Positions 36,903 through 45,123 of a DNA stretch of 64,000 nt are shown piece after piece. The stretch covers positions 124,001 to 188,000 of the forward strand of contig NZ_CANLZM010000001.1 in the NCBI RefSeq assembly GCF_947495565.1, read 5' to 3'. Each line of letters starts with the position of its first letter. Positions within the stretch are counted from its first letter, which is position 1. The DNA comes from an uncultured Pontibacter sp. Its GTDB lineage: Bacteria > Bacteroidota > Bacteroidia > Cytophagales > Hymenobacteraceae. The position numbers were made by a program, and so were the translations under genes. The notes beneath the pieces were generated by a model, which was not told the origin of the DNA, did no database searches, and saw nothing but the letters and a program-made list of their open reading frames with translations.

Positions 36903-37112
36903 TTAATTTTTTATAAAACGAATCGTCTGTTTGAGTGACGAAATGATAACGGAAAAGCCTGCGATGATTCCGAAGATACCACCAGATATTAGTCCAGCAT
37001 TGCCTATGTCAAGCCAACTTCTGTCTTTGCTATCATCTTGATACCACATCAGTAACCTTAATATACCAGCTGATACAAACACAATCCCCCATAAGAAGCT
37101 GTACCAATCCAT
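36903..37112 (-). CDS. Small hypothetical membrane protein
   Basis: 69 residues with two membrane helices ('FLWGIVFVSAGILRLLMWY' and 'GLISGGIFGIIAGFSVIISSL') linked by a charged loop ('QDDSKDRSWLD'). No family recognised. It opens an AT-rich islet (36.9-38.3 kb) of three small minus-strand genes that lack conserved neighbours. Confidence 0.6.
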   Translation of the reverse strand: MDWYSFLWGIVFVSAGILRLLMWYQDDSKDRSWLDIGNAGLISGGIFGIIAGFSVIISSLKQTIRFIKN

Positions 37113-37261
37113 TCTTCGACTAATTCACTTAAGTTTATTAGATTGATTTTATCACTAAATTCTGTAACTACATTTACTGTCAACGGACTAGTGCAGCCAA
37201 AGCCCGCAGCTCAGGAAGGGGTAAATCTGTACTGGTTTAGCGAAATTAATTTTTCATGTTA

Positions 37262-37627
37262 CTACTTTTTCAGGTTGATTAAAGTCAACGTAACTCCCAT
37301 TGCAAGTCCACCTAATGATAGTGCTGAACCAACAGTAATTAGCTGTATGGCGCTGTTGTTAACAATTCCAAAGTCATTGAACTCAGATAGTACAGCAAAA
37401 AAAGTGTATAAACTAATTATCGCTGCAAATATACCCATGCAAATACCTATTGTCTTATTTTGTATAATTGCTTGAATGATCAGGATAACTGAAACCCCTA
37501 AGGCTAACAGGCTGAAATTTTGTATTGTCAATAAGTCACCGAAAAACCAGAAAGCGGCTAATCCAGTGAAATAGATGTGTGGCAATAATTTCCAAACATT
37601 TTTCTTTGATTCTAAATGCTCTTTCAT
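37262..37627 (-). CDS. Hypothetical four-helix membrane protein
   Basis: 121 residues, about four hydrophobic helices ('LPHIYFTGLAAFWFFGDLL', 'LLALGVSVILIIQAII', 'IGICMGIFAAIISLYTFFAVL', 'LITVGSALSLGGLAMGVTLTLI') and a basic N-terminus. No motif. Similar small membrane orphans are common in accessory islets. Codon use is AT-rich compared with the flanking glycan genes. Confidence 0.6.
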   Translation of the reverse strand: MKEHLESKKNVWKLLPHIYFTGLAAFWFFGDLLTIQNFSLLALGVSVILIIQAIIQNKTIGICMGIFAAIISLYTFFAVLSEFNDFGIVNNSAIQLITVGSALSLGGLAMGVTLTLINLKK

Positions 37628-37661
37628 TCCTAAATTTTAAAGTTTATAAAATAATATTTAG

Positions 37662-37725
37662 CCCTAGCGGTTTGTACTGCATGTGCCCTTAGCGTAGCAA
37701 TGGTTAATGCAGTGCTGGGTTATAG
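37662..37725. repeat. Imperfect inverted repeat between orphan genes
   Basis: GTACTGCAT (37674-37682) pairs with ATGCAGTGC (37707-37715) with one mismatch, and flanking CCTA/TAGG sequences extend the pairing. The hairpin separates two orphan genes; with the one at 38209-38242 it suggests cassette-like spacing in this islet. Confidence 0.5.
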
Positions 37726-37728
37726 GAT

Positions 37729-38181
37729 TTATTTCTTTTGACTAACTGCGGAAAGAAAATCATCATAGCTCAATTCCCTAAGATTAAAATTCACCTCGTC
37801 TTCCCACCCAGTTGTAGTCTTTAATTGCTTGATTAATATGTTTTCCTTACCATCCCTAATGATTCGTTCTTTTTGAAATTCTATGAACCAAGAGCCAAAA
37901 GTATCATCGTCATAGTTGGATTCTAAAATGTCTTCTTTTGTTAGTTCAATCAGAGCGGCTTCAAACAGGAATTTATTCCATTTCTTTCTTATCTGTTTTT
38001 CAATTTCAAATGCATATTCTGCACATTTACGTATTCCTGCTTCTAAATCTGAATCCGTTGTTCCTGCTTTTCGATTAGCGTCGTCTGTTAAAGTAATTTC
38101 ATAGACATTATTAGAAACTTCTTCAACTAATAACTTCCATCCAGGTAATACAATTTTTCTATTGTTAAGATTTTCTCTCAT
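37729..38181 (-). CDS. Hypothetical soluble protein
   Basis: 150 residues, charged and soluble, no signal peptide. Content: 'GWKLLVEEVSNNVYEITLTDDANRKAGTTDSDLEAGIRKCAEYAFEIEKQIRKKWNKFLFE', then 'TFGSWFIEFQKERIIRDGKENILIKQLKTTTGW'. No family recognised; the layout suggests a small alpha/beta immunity-type or orphan protein. Preceded by the hairpin at 38209-38242. Confidence 0.6.
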   Translation of the reverse strand: MRENLNNRKIVLPGWKLLVEEVSNNVYEITLTDDANRKAGTTDSDLEAGIRKCAEYAFEIEKQIRKKWNKFLFEAALIELTKEDILESNYDDDTFGSWFIEFQKERIIRDGKENILIKQLKTTTGWEDEVNFNLRELSYDDFLSAVSQKK

Positions 38182-38208
38182 TTCATACTTCTATATTACC
38201 CATAATTA

Positions 38209-38242
38209 GCGGCTAGCAGGAGTACTTACTCCTACTAGCCGC
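38209..38242. repeat. Near-perfect 16-bp hairpin upstream of an orphan gene
   Basis: GCGGCTAGCAGGAGTA (38209-38224) and TACTCCTACTAGCCGC (38227-38242) pair with one mismatch and a CT loop. A second small palindrome, CCGCACTATGTGCGG, follows at 38240-38254. No T-run, so not an ordinary terminator. Confidence 0.7.
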
Positions 38243-38323
38243 ACTATGTGCGGAATTGCTATGCCTTCAAATCACACAAAGCATAATTGCTTAGAAATAT
38301 AGTATATATCTAATAGGAATAAA

Positions 38324-38355
38324 AAAAGTATAGCCAATATGTTAGCTATACTTTT
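38324..38355 (-). terminator. Terminator of malQ
   Basis: AAAAGTATAGC (38324-38334) pairs with GCTATACTTTT (38345-38355), and the A-run at 38321-38327 supplies the U-tract on the minus strand. The arms contain the AAGTATA word. Confidence 0.85.
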
Positions 38356-38361
38356 CTGTAC

Positions 38362-39891
38362 TTATTCTTCTTCTGGTTCTTGCCACCTACCGTAGCGGGT
38401 AGCCATGTTTTTTAGTTCTTGTATGTGAGCCTCAGTAAATTGCTGCGGCTGCAGGCGCCACTCCCAGTTGCCGTTGCCGGTGGAGGGTTTGTTCATGATA
38501 TGTTCGTTCCCTAGCCCCAGCACGTCTTGCATAGGCAGCACAGCCAATTGCGAAACCGAGCTATACGTTAGCCAGTTCAGGATGCGGTGCACATTGCCCT
38601 GGTTTACGCGATGGGTGCTGTACTCGCGCAGGCGGCGTTTGTCGGCTCTTGAGGCATCTTTGTCGTACCAGCCGCGCACGGTGTTGTTGTCGTGGGTGCC
38701 GGTGTACACAATACTGTTTTGTGTGTGGTGGTGCGGAGCGTAGAGGCTGTGCGGCAAATCCTCGCCAAAAGCAAACAGCAGCACGCGCATACCCGGCAGC
38801 TTAAACTTCTCCATCAGGTCGCGCACCGGCTGGTCTATATCACCCAGATCTTCGGCCACAATGGGCAACTCCTTAAACTCCTGCTGCACCGCCTTTAAAA
38901 AGGCTGCTCCAGGGGTTTTTACCCATTTGCCGTTGATGGCGGTTTCTTCTCCCGCTGGCACCTCCCAGTAGGCCGAAAAAGCCCGGAAATGATCGAGGCG
39001 AAGGAGGCCGAACAATTGCAGGTTGTGCTCGATGCGGTGCAGCCACCAGTCAAAATTACGCTGCTGCAGCACCTTCCAATCAAATACAGGTGTGCCCCAA
39101 AGTTGCCCTGTCTCACTAAAGTAATCCGGCGGAACTCCCGATACCGCTGTGGACAAGCCGTCACGGTCCAGTTTAAAGATATCGGGATGGCTCCAAACGT
39201 CGGCGCTGTCGTGGCTTACGTAAAACGGCATATCTCCAAAAAAGAGTATGCTCTTACTGTTACAGTATGCCTTCAGCTTATTCCACTGCCGGTAAAACAG
39301 GAACTGCAGAAACATCTCAAACTCCACCTGCTCACTTAGTTTTTCGGCCAGTTGCTCCACCGCCTGCTCGTCCCGCCATTTTATCTCCTCTGGCCACTCC
39401 GTCCAGCTTTTATATTTAAAATGCTGATTAAATGCTGCAAAGTGGGCATAATCCTGCAGCCAAAGCTGATGCTCCTTCTGAAACTTAGTGAAGCTTTTCC
39501 AGAGCACATCCGGCAGCTCCTCGCTAAAGCTTTTATAAGCCTTGCGCAGCAGCTTCAGTTTATACTTGGTCGCCTTCTCAAAATCCACGCGGGCCTCATT
39601 AAACTCCTCGTAGTGCTGCAGGTCTTTTTTGTGCAGCAGGCCATCCTGCACCAGCTCCTCCGGGCTGATGAGCAGCGGGTTTCCTGCAAAGGCGGAGTGG
39701 CTGCTGTAGGGAGAATTACCATAGCTAACTTCGGTAGGGTTGAGTGGCAAAATTTGCCAGTAACGCTGCCCCGCCTGCTCTAACTGGTCGGCAAAAGCAA
39801 ATGCCTCCGGACCCAAATCGCCAATGCCGAAGCGGGAGGGAAGGGAGGTGATGTGAAGCAGAATGCCTGCGCTGCGTTTATGTACAATCAT
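38362..39891 (-). CDS. malQ: 4-alpha-glucanotransferase
   Basis: 509 residues, GH77 of the short bacterial type. Motifs: 'ITSLPSRFGIGDLGPEAF', 'GDMPFYVSHDSADVWSHPD', 'GVPPDYFSETGQLWGTPVF', nucleophile Asp in 'LLRLDHFRAFSAYWEVPAGE', acid Glu in 'IVAEDLGDI', 'YTGTHDNNTVRGWY'. It transfers maltodextrin segments between chains, releasing glucose. It is the last gene of the treZ-GH57-treY-malQ series, 98 bp after treY, where it would handle short chains left by TreY. Confidence 0.95.
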   Translation of the reverse strand: MIVHKRSAGILLHITSLPSRFGIGDLGPEAFAFADQLEQAGQRYWQILPLNPTEVSYGNSPYSSHSAFAGNPLLISPEELVQDGLLHKKDLQHYEEFNEARVDFEKATKYKLKLLRKAYKSFSEELPDVLWKSFTKFQKEHQLWLQDYAHFAAFNQHFKYKSWTEWPEEIKWRDEQAVEQLAEKLSEQVEFEMFLQFLFYRQWNKLKAYCNSKSILFFGDMPFYVSHDSADVWSHPDIFKLDRDGLSTAVSGVPPDYFSETGQLWGTPVFDWKVLQQRNFDWWLHRIEHNLQLFGLLRLDHFRAFSAYWEVPAGEETAINGKWVKTPGAAFLKAVQQEFKELPIVAEDLGDIDQPVRDLMEKFKLPGMRVLLFAFGEDLPHSLYAPHHHTQNSIVYTGTHDNNTVRGWYDKDASRADKRRLREYSTHRVNQGNVHRILNWLTYSSVSQLAVLPMQDVLGLGNEHIMNKPSTGNGNWEWRLQPQQFTEAHIQELKNMATRYGRWQEPEEE

Positions 39892-39989
39892 AATGGGGTT
39901 TAGGAGTTAAAGAGTTAGAGCGTTGAAAAGTTAAAAAATCAGGTAGACCCGTAATTAGCAACCACTCATAAACAACGAATTACTAATAT

Positions 39990-42695
39990 CTATTGGCCAG
40001 CGGTTAAGAGTGCTACCGGAAATGTTTTAAACAGTTCTGCTACAGGCAGCGAAGGTGCTGCGTTTACAGTGCCTGCGCCCAATACCTGCAGCCATTCCTG
40101 CGGTGCGTTGTCCGGCAAAAGTATACTTGTATCCTGCCAAACCTCCTCGCCCAGCGGCTGGCTGTGGCTGCCTATTAAACTTGTCAATAGCAGCGGCACC
40201 GCAACCAGCGCCCATTCTCCTTTATGGTGCCGGGCAAAAGCCAGCACATGCTCTTTCTTGGCTCCCTGTACCTGCAGCGGCACGTAGTCGCCTTTGGCAA
40301 AAAGCGTCTGCATGTTGCGGCGGGTGGTTAGGGCTTTGTGCAGCAGGTACAGTTTTACCTTGCCGTTTTCAGGGTGATGAAGCAGCTCCTCGTGCAGTTT
40401 ATCTATACTTTGCTTTTCGGCCTGCTGCATCTCCTGCAGGTAGCGGCGGCGCATGTCATAGTCTACGGGGCGGCGGTTGTCAGGGTCCACCAAGCTCAGG
40501 TCCCAGAACTCTGTTCCCTGGTACACATCGGGCACACCGGGGCAGGTCAGTTTTAACAGCGTTTGCCCAAGCGAGTACAGCCAACCGTAATGGGCTACTT
40601 TCAAGAAGAAAGGCTGGAAAGAGTGCATAAAGTCCTCGTCCTGCTGCAGCAGCTGGTGCACAAGGTCTCTCATCGCCTGCTCATACTGCTCGTTCGGCGC
40701 TGACCAGTCAGATTTGTTTTTTGCCTCGCGCAAGGCTTTCTCCAGATACTCCTGCACCCGCGTGACTAAGGTGTCGTCAGTTTCGCCGGTAAGCGGCACT
40801 ACGCCCAGCAGCGTCTGCAGCAGAAAGTATAAATCATTCTCAACAGGTTCAGAAGTATACTTTTTAGTGAGTTCCATCCAATGCTGTGCCTTTTTTTGCC
40901 ACTCCTCTGCTAGCTCAGTCAGTACATTCAGGCGCAGGCGTGCATCTTCTCCGCGTTTGGTGTCGTGGGTGGCGGTGGCGTTAAGAGAGTGCGGGTAGGT
41001 GCGCTGGCGGTACTCCATGCGCTCATGGAAGTCCTGCGGCTCCATGTGAAAAATATTCGGGCTGTTGCCTACCTCGTTCAGGGAGATGAGGCGGTTATAG
41101 TTGTAGAAGGTGGTATCTTCCACACCCTTGGCAGCAAGCGGGCCAGTAAACTGCTGGCTGCGCATGATAAAGTATAGCTTGTGGTGCTTAGTTTGCTCCG
41201 TATCGTCTGGGGCAACGGTAAAGAGGGTGTGCAGGTGCTGCAACTGTTCGGCCAGATCTGGAGCCTGATTGCGGGCTTGTTCAAAAGCCTCATCTACAAT
41301 TTGCATCTCCTCTTTAGGGATAGGGAAACTGTTGCTGTAGATGCAGTACACAGGCCAGGCCACCAGCAAAGTTGCCAGTGCGTTTCGCCATTGTTCCTCC
41401 GGCTCCAGGGGTATAAGCTGGCGCTCCTGCAGCAGGCGCAGCAGGTTCTCCAATTCGCCCTGCATGTAGTTTGTCAGGATGAACATCTTCTTATCGAACA
41501 CCAACTGCTCATAATCTTCGGCGGCATTGGTAACCAGGTGGCTGTAGGTTTGCGTTACCTGCTCACGGGCCTTGGCGGAAGTATACAGGTTGCTCACCCA
41601 CGCCAGAAAGTCGTAGCCGCTGTTGCCCTGAATCGGCCAGTTTTCCGGCAGGTGCTCTTCGCCTTCGAGTATTTTCTCCACCACTATGTATTGCTCCGGG
41701 CCGGCCAGCTGGCGCAGCCGCTTCAGGTAAGTAACAGGGTCGAAGAGGCCATCCACGTGGTCTACGCGCAGGCCCTGCACCAGCTCCTGGTCGCAGAGCT
41801 GTTTGATGAAATGGTGATACTGCTCAAAAACCTCCGGGTGCTCCATGCGCATACAGATCAGGTCGTTCACCGTAAAGAAGCGGCGGTAGTTAATCTGCTT
41901 TTCCGTTTCCTGCCAGTGGCAAAGTATGAAGTGCTGTTTCTGCAGTAACTTTCTAAGTTTCTTTTCTTTACCGTTTATACTTTGCAAAACCTGCTCCAGC
42001 GCCTGGCGCAGCGCCTCCGACCGATAGATTCTCTTTTTAAAATTGCCCCACGCAGCCGGGTTTATACTTTCCTCGGCCTCATGCAGCGTTAGCTCTTTAA
42101 GGCTTTGCTCTGCTTGCGGTGTTGCCTCGGGTTTACCAGAAACCTGCAGCGCCTCTTCCAGCAGGGTGCGGTAACTCGACACGCTGATCGGGTACACGTT
42201 ATCAAAGTAGTTTAAAGTGATGCCCTTTTCGCTCAGCTTCAGCTCCAGCTGGTTTTGCTCCAGCACCTTGTCCAGCGGCTCTCCCAGAAAAGGCACCATC
42301 ACCTGTCCGCTAAAATCGGGGTGGTGAAAATCGATGTCGAAGAAAGTATAAAAATGCGACTGCGGCCCCTTCTCCAGCACATCCATCAGCCAGATGTTAT
42401 CCGGGTGGAAAGCCATGTGGTTAGGCACAATGTCCTGCAGCCAGCCCATTTGGCGGCGCTTCAACTCCAGCGAAATTTCCTGCAGTTCTTTCTGCGTGCC
42501 TACTTTGGGGTTGATATCGTAAGGTGCGGTAACGTCGTAGCCGTGCTCGCTGCCGGGGCGGGCGCAGAAAAAAGGAGCCGAATAAATGGTGCTGATACCC
42601 AGCTCGTGCAGGTAGGGTATGATTTGCTTTATATCGCTTAGTCTGAACTTTGGCGATGTTTGCACCCGGTAAGTAGCGGATGGTATATATGTCAT
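39990..42695 (-). CDS. treY: Malto-oligosyltrehalose synthase
   Basis: 901 residues, GH13 subfamily 26. Catalytic motifs 'WLQDIVPNHMAFHPDN', nucleophile Asp in 'GLRVDHVDGLFDP', acid Glu in 'IVVEKILEGEE', and 'NATATHDTKRGEDARLRL'. It converts the reducing end of a maltodextrin into a trehalose unit, which TreZ then releases. It is a distance of 1 bp from the upstream GH57 gene, so translation is coupled. The protein is longer than the usual ~770 residues, with additional helical material at about 440-560 and 610-690. Confidence 0.95.
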   Translation of the reverse strand: MTYIPSATYRVQTSPKFRLSDIKQIIPYLHELGISTIYSAPFFCARPGSEHGYDVTAPYDINPKVGTQKELQEISLELKRRQMGWLQDIVPNHMAFHPDNIWLMDVLEKGPQSHFYTFFDIDFHHPDFSGQVMVPFLGEPLDKVLEQNQLELKLSEKGITLNYFDNVYPISVSSYRTLLEEALQVSGKPEATPQAEQSLKELTLHEAEESINPAAWGNFKKRIYRSEALRQALEQVLQSINGKEKKLRKLLQKQHFILCHWQETEKQINYRRFFTVNDLICMRMEHPEVFEQYHHFIKQLCDQELVQGLRVDHVDGLFDPVTYLKRLRQLAGPEQYIVVEKILEGEEHLPENWPIQGNSGYDFLAWVSNLYTSAKAREQVTQTYSHLVTNAAEDYEQLVFDKKMFILTNYMQGELENLLRLLQERQLIPLEPEEQWRNALATLLVAWPVYCIYSNSFPIPKEEMQIVDEAFEQARNQAPDLAEQLQHLHTLFTVAPDDTEQTKHHKLYFIMRSQQFTGPLAAKGVEDTTFYNYNRLISLNEVGNSPNIFHMEPQDFHERMEYRQRTYPHSLNATATHDTKRGEDARLRLNVLTELAEEWQKKAQHWMELTKKYTSEPVENDLYFLLQTLLGVVPLTGETDDTLVTRVQEYLEKALREAKNKSDWSAPNEQYEQAMRDLVHQLLQQDEDFMHSFQPFFLKVAHYGWLYSLGQTLLKLTCPGVPDVYQGTEFWDLSLVDPDNRRPVDYDMRRRYLQEMQQAEKQSIDKLHEELLHHPENGKVKLYLLHKALTTRRNMQTLFAKGDYVPLQVQGAKKEHVLAFARHHKGEWALVAVPLLLTSLIGSHSQPLGEEVWQDTSILLPDNAPQEWLQVLGAGTVNAAPSLPVAELFKTFPVALLTAGQ

Positions 42696-42696
42696 G

Positions 42697-45120
42697 TTAT
42701 ACTTTCAGATTGAGGTTTAAGTAGAGTTTTTCGAACTTCTGAGTCCAGGCGGCGGCTTCTTTGTCGCCGAGCTTGCTTAGTTTCTTTAAATCGTAGTAGC
42801 CGTCCTGCTGCATCCGGAAAGCGATGTTCTGGGCCTGCCAATAGTCTGTTTCAAGCTTGGAGCCATCCACTACCTCCAGCAGGGCGATGAGCCGGTCCAT
42901 AGTGGCTATATCCTGCGGATGCACCTTTATTTTTTTCATCATGAGGCCCACGCGCTGCGCCAGGGCAAACTCCAGGTCCTCGTGGTTTAAGGTTACCTTC
43001 ATGCGCTTGGCCTCTTCCAGCAAACGCTTTATTTCCGGCGCCGATGGTTCCTCCGATTCAAACTCGCGCATCAGGCGCGTGTTTACAATATAATCTACGG
43101 TGGTTTGCAATGGGCGCGGCATCTGCATGCCTATGGTTTGTATGGCAGAGATAAGGGAGTAGTTGTTGTCGTATAGTTGCTGGAAATCGTTCTCCAGGCC
43201 TTCCATTGTCTGCGCCAGCACCTGATCGAGTATTTTTTTCTGATCATCTTTAAAAAGGTGCCAGAACGAATAATTATGCGATGCGAAATGCTTGTCGAGC
43301 AGCATGATCACTTCGCTGACATAGCCGCGGTCGAAGGCTGTTTTTAGTTCCTGCTGCAGCCTGTTGTACTCATCGTGGCTCATAAACTCGCGTACACCGC
43401 CAAAAAGCTGGTGGTCGCCGAGGTGCAGCACGCTGTAGGTAATGGTAATTTCCTCCCAGGTTACTTTGCTTTTGATGGTTGCCCTGCCCATGGCCAGCCG
43501 CTGCCGTCCTGCCTGTATGTTCTCGTACTCCTCGGAAGCGGCGGTGTAACTGTAAAGCTCCAGCACCTCGGTAAAGTCCTGGAAAAGGGAAGACACCGCG
43601 TAGTGGGCACCTACGCGCAGCAGGTCGATCATGGTTGGTTTTACCGTTTTCTGATAAGCTGTTGCGGCATCGCCTCGGTCCTTGTAATTACTCTTGGCAA
43701 CGCTCAGGCGCTCCGTAAACTCCGGCTCCAGGTCGCGGCTGCCCAGGTCGTGGGCTAGCTGTAGGGCACGGGCGGCGTACAGAATATCCTGCACGGTTTC
43801 AATGCCGGTTACCTCATCAAAAAACCAACCGCAGCTGGTGTAAAGCAGCAAGGTGTGGTATTGCATTTCCATCAGTTTCAGGAAACGCACCTGCTCATCT
43901 TTGGTCAGCTCCCAAGAAGTATGGCTTTTAATAAAACTGGTCACATTTTTTTCAGAGCGGTCCATGATCACCTGAATATAGTCGTTACGGGCGGCCCAAG
44001 GGTCGGCGCTTAGCTTGGTTAGCTCGGCTTCAAAGTATGGGGTAAGCTGGTCCCGCAGCCAATCAAAAGCCTCCCGCACAGGTTTTCGCCATTCCTGGTT
44101 CCAACTGGAGTGGCCGCCAGTGTTGCAGCCGCAGTTGCTGCGCCAGCGTTCCACACCGTGGGCGCAACTCCAGGAGCTCGGCTCAATAATCTGGGCTTCG
44201 TGCTTGGGAGGGTGTTTGGCCATGTACTCGCCATACACGGTGATCCGTGCCAGTTTCTCCTCTTCAATATGGTTGAGGGCATAAGAAAGCGCCATTTCGC
44301 CGAAGCGGTGGTGGTGGCCGTAGGTTTCGCCGTCGGTGGCGATGTGCATGAGCTGCGGCTCTTTGATGGGGTCTTCAAAAGTGCTGCCTAGGCGGCGTGC
44401 AAAATCCTCCCCGTGCTCTAAAAGCCCCTCAAAAGCAATCCCCTGCGATACCGGCCCGTCGTAGAAAAACAGCACGATCTCTTTGCCCGAAGCCAGTTTG
44501 CATAGGTAAGGCCGGCGCGGGTTTATCTGGGCACCTTCGGCGTTGGTCCATTCTTTGTCCCCTATTTTGCGGAAGGCCTTTGCCTGGTAAGGCGACAGGA
44601 TGGTAAACTTGATGCCATGCTCGGCCAGCACTTCCAAGGTTTGTACATCTGCTGCCGTCTCGGCCAGCCACATGCCCTCCGGGTCGCGGTTAAAGCGTTT
44701 TTTAAAGTCATAAATGCCCCAAATCACCTGTGTGTGCTTGTCGCGCTCGTTGGCAAGCGGCATAATGATGTGGTTGTATACCTGCGCAATAGCCGAGCCG
44801 TGGCCAGAGAAGCGTTTCATACTTTGCTTGTCTGCGTCCAGTATCGCCTGGTACGTTTCCGGATCTTTCTTCTGCATCCACTCCAGCAGGGTAGGGCCAA
44901 AATTAAAGCTGATGTAGCTGTAATTGTTGATGATATCCACGATGTTGCCTTTGCCGTTAAGTATGCGCGAGGCAGAGTTACGGGCATAGCACTCATCAGA
45001 AATCCGGTCGTTCCAGTCGTGGTAGGGCGCTGCGGACTCCTGCAGCTCCACCTCATTTAGCCATGGGTTCTCGCGCGGGGGCTGGTAAAAGTGCCCGTGT
45101 ATGCAGATATACTTGGTCAT
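42697..45120 (-). CDS. GH57-type glycoside hydrolase with DUF3536
   Basis: 807 residues. An N-terminal GH57 catalytic barrel starts 'YICIHGHFYQPPRENPWL'. Motif 3 is 'GMWLAETAADVQTLEVLAEHGIKFTIL' (catalytic Glu) and motif 4 'IATDGETYGHHHRFGEMALSYAL' (catalytic Asp). The C-terminal DUF3536 region begins at about 400-450 and is largely helical. Related enzymes are annotated as alpha-amylase or amylopullulanase-like but their bond specificity is not established. Placed between treZ (3-bp gap) and treY (1-bp gap), it should act on alpha-glucan, possibly trimming or debranching for TreY. Confidence 0.88.
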   Translation of the reverse strand: MTKYICIHGHFYQPPRENPWLNEVELQESAAPYHDWNDRISDECYARNSASRILNGKGNIVDIINNYSYISFNFGPTLLEWMQKKDPETYQAILDADKQSMKRFSGHGSAIAQVYNHIIMPLANERDKHTQVIWGIYDFKKRFNRDPEGMWLAETAADVQTLEVLAEHGIKFTILSPYQAKAFRKIGDKEWTNAEGAQINPRRPYLCKLASGKEIVLFFYDGPVSQGIAFEGLLEHGEDFARRLGSTFEDPIKEPQLMHIATDGETYGHHHRFGEMALSYALNHIEEEKLARITVYGEYMAKHPPKHEAQIIEPSSWSCAHGVERWRSNCGCNTGGHSSWNQEWRKPVREAFDWLRDQLTPYFEAELTKLSADPWAARNDYIQVIMDRSEKNVTSFIKSHTSWELTKDEQVRFLKLMEMQYHTLLLYTSCGWFFDEVTGIETVQDILYAARALQLAHDLGSRDLEPEFTERLSVAKSNYKDRGDAATAYQKTVKPTMIDLLRVGAHYAVSSLFQDFTEVLELYSYTAASEEYENIQAGRQRLAMGRATIKSKVTWEEITITYSVLHLGDHQLFGGVREFMSHDEYNRLQQELKTAFDRGYVSEVIMLLDKHFASHNYSFWHLFKDDQKKILDQVLAQTMEGLENDFQQLYDNNYSLISAIQTIGMQMPRPLQTTVDYIVNTRLMREFESEEPSAPEIKRLLEEAKRMKVTLNHEDLEFALAQRVGLMMKKIKVHPQDIATMDRLIALLEVVDGSKLETDYWQAQNIAFRMQQDGYYDLKKLSKLGDKEAAAWTQKFEKLYLNLNLKV

Positions 45121-45123
45121 ACT

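Noticed and set aside
37628..38254. Integron attC sites in the orphan-gene islet
   Set aside because: The hairpins lack the GTTRRRY/RYYYAAC core-site pairs, and no integrase gene is in the window.
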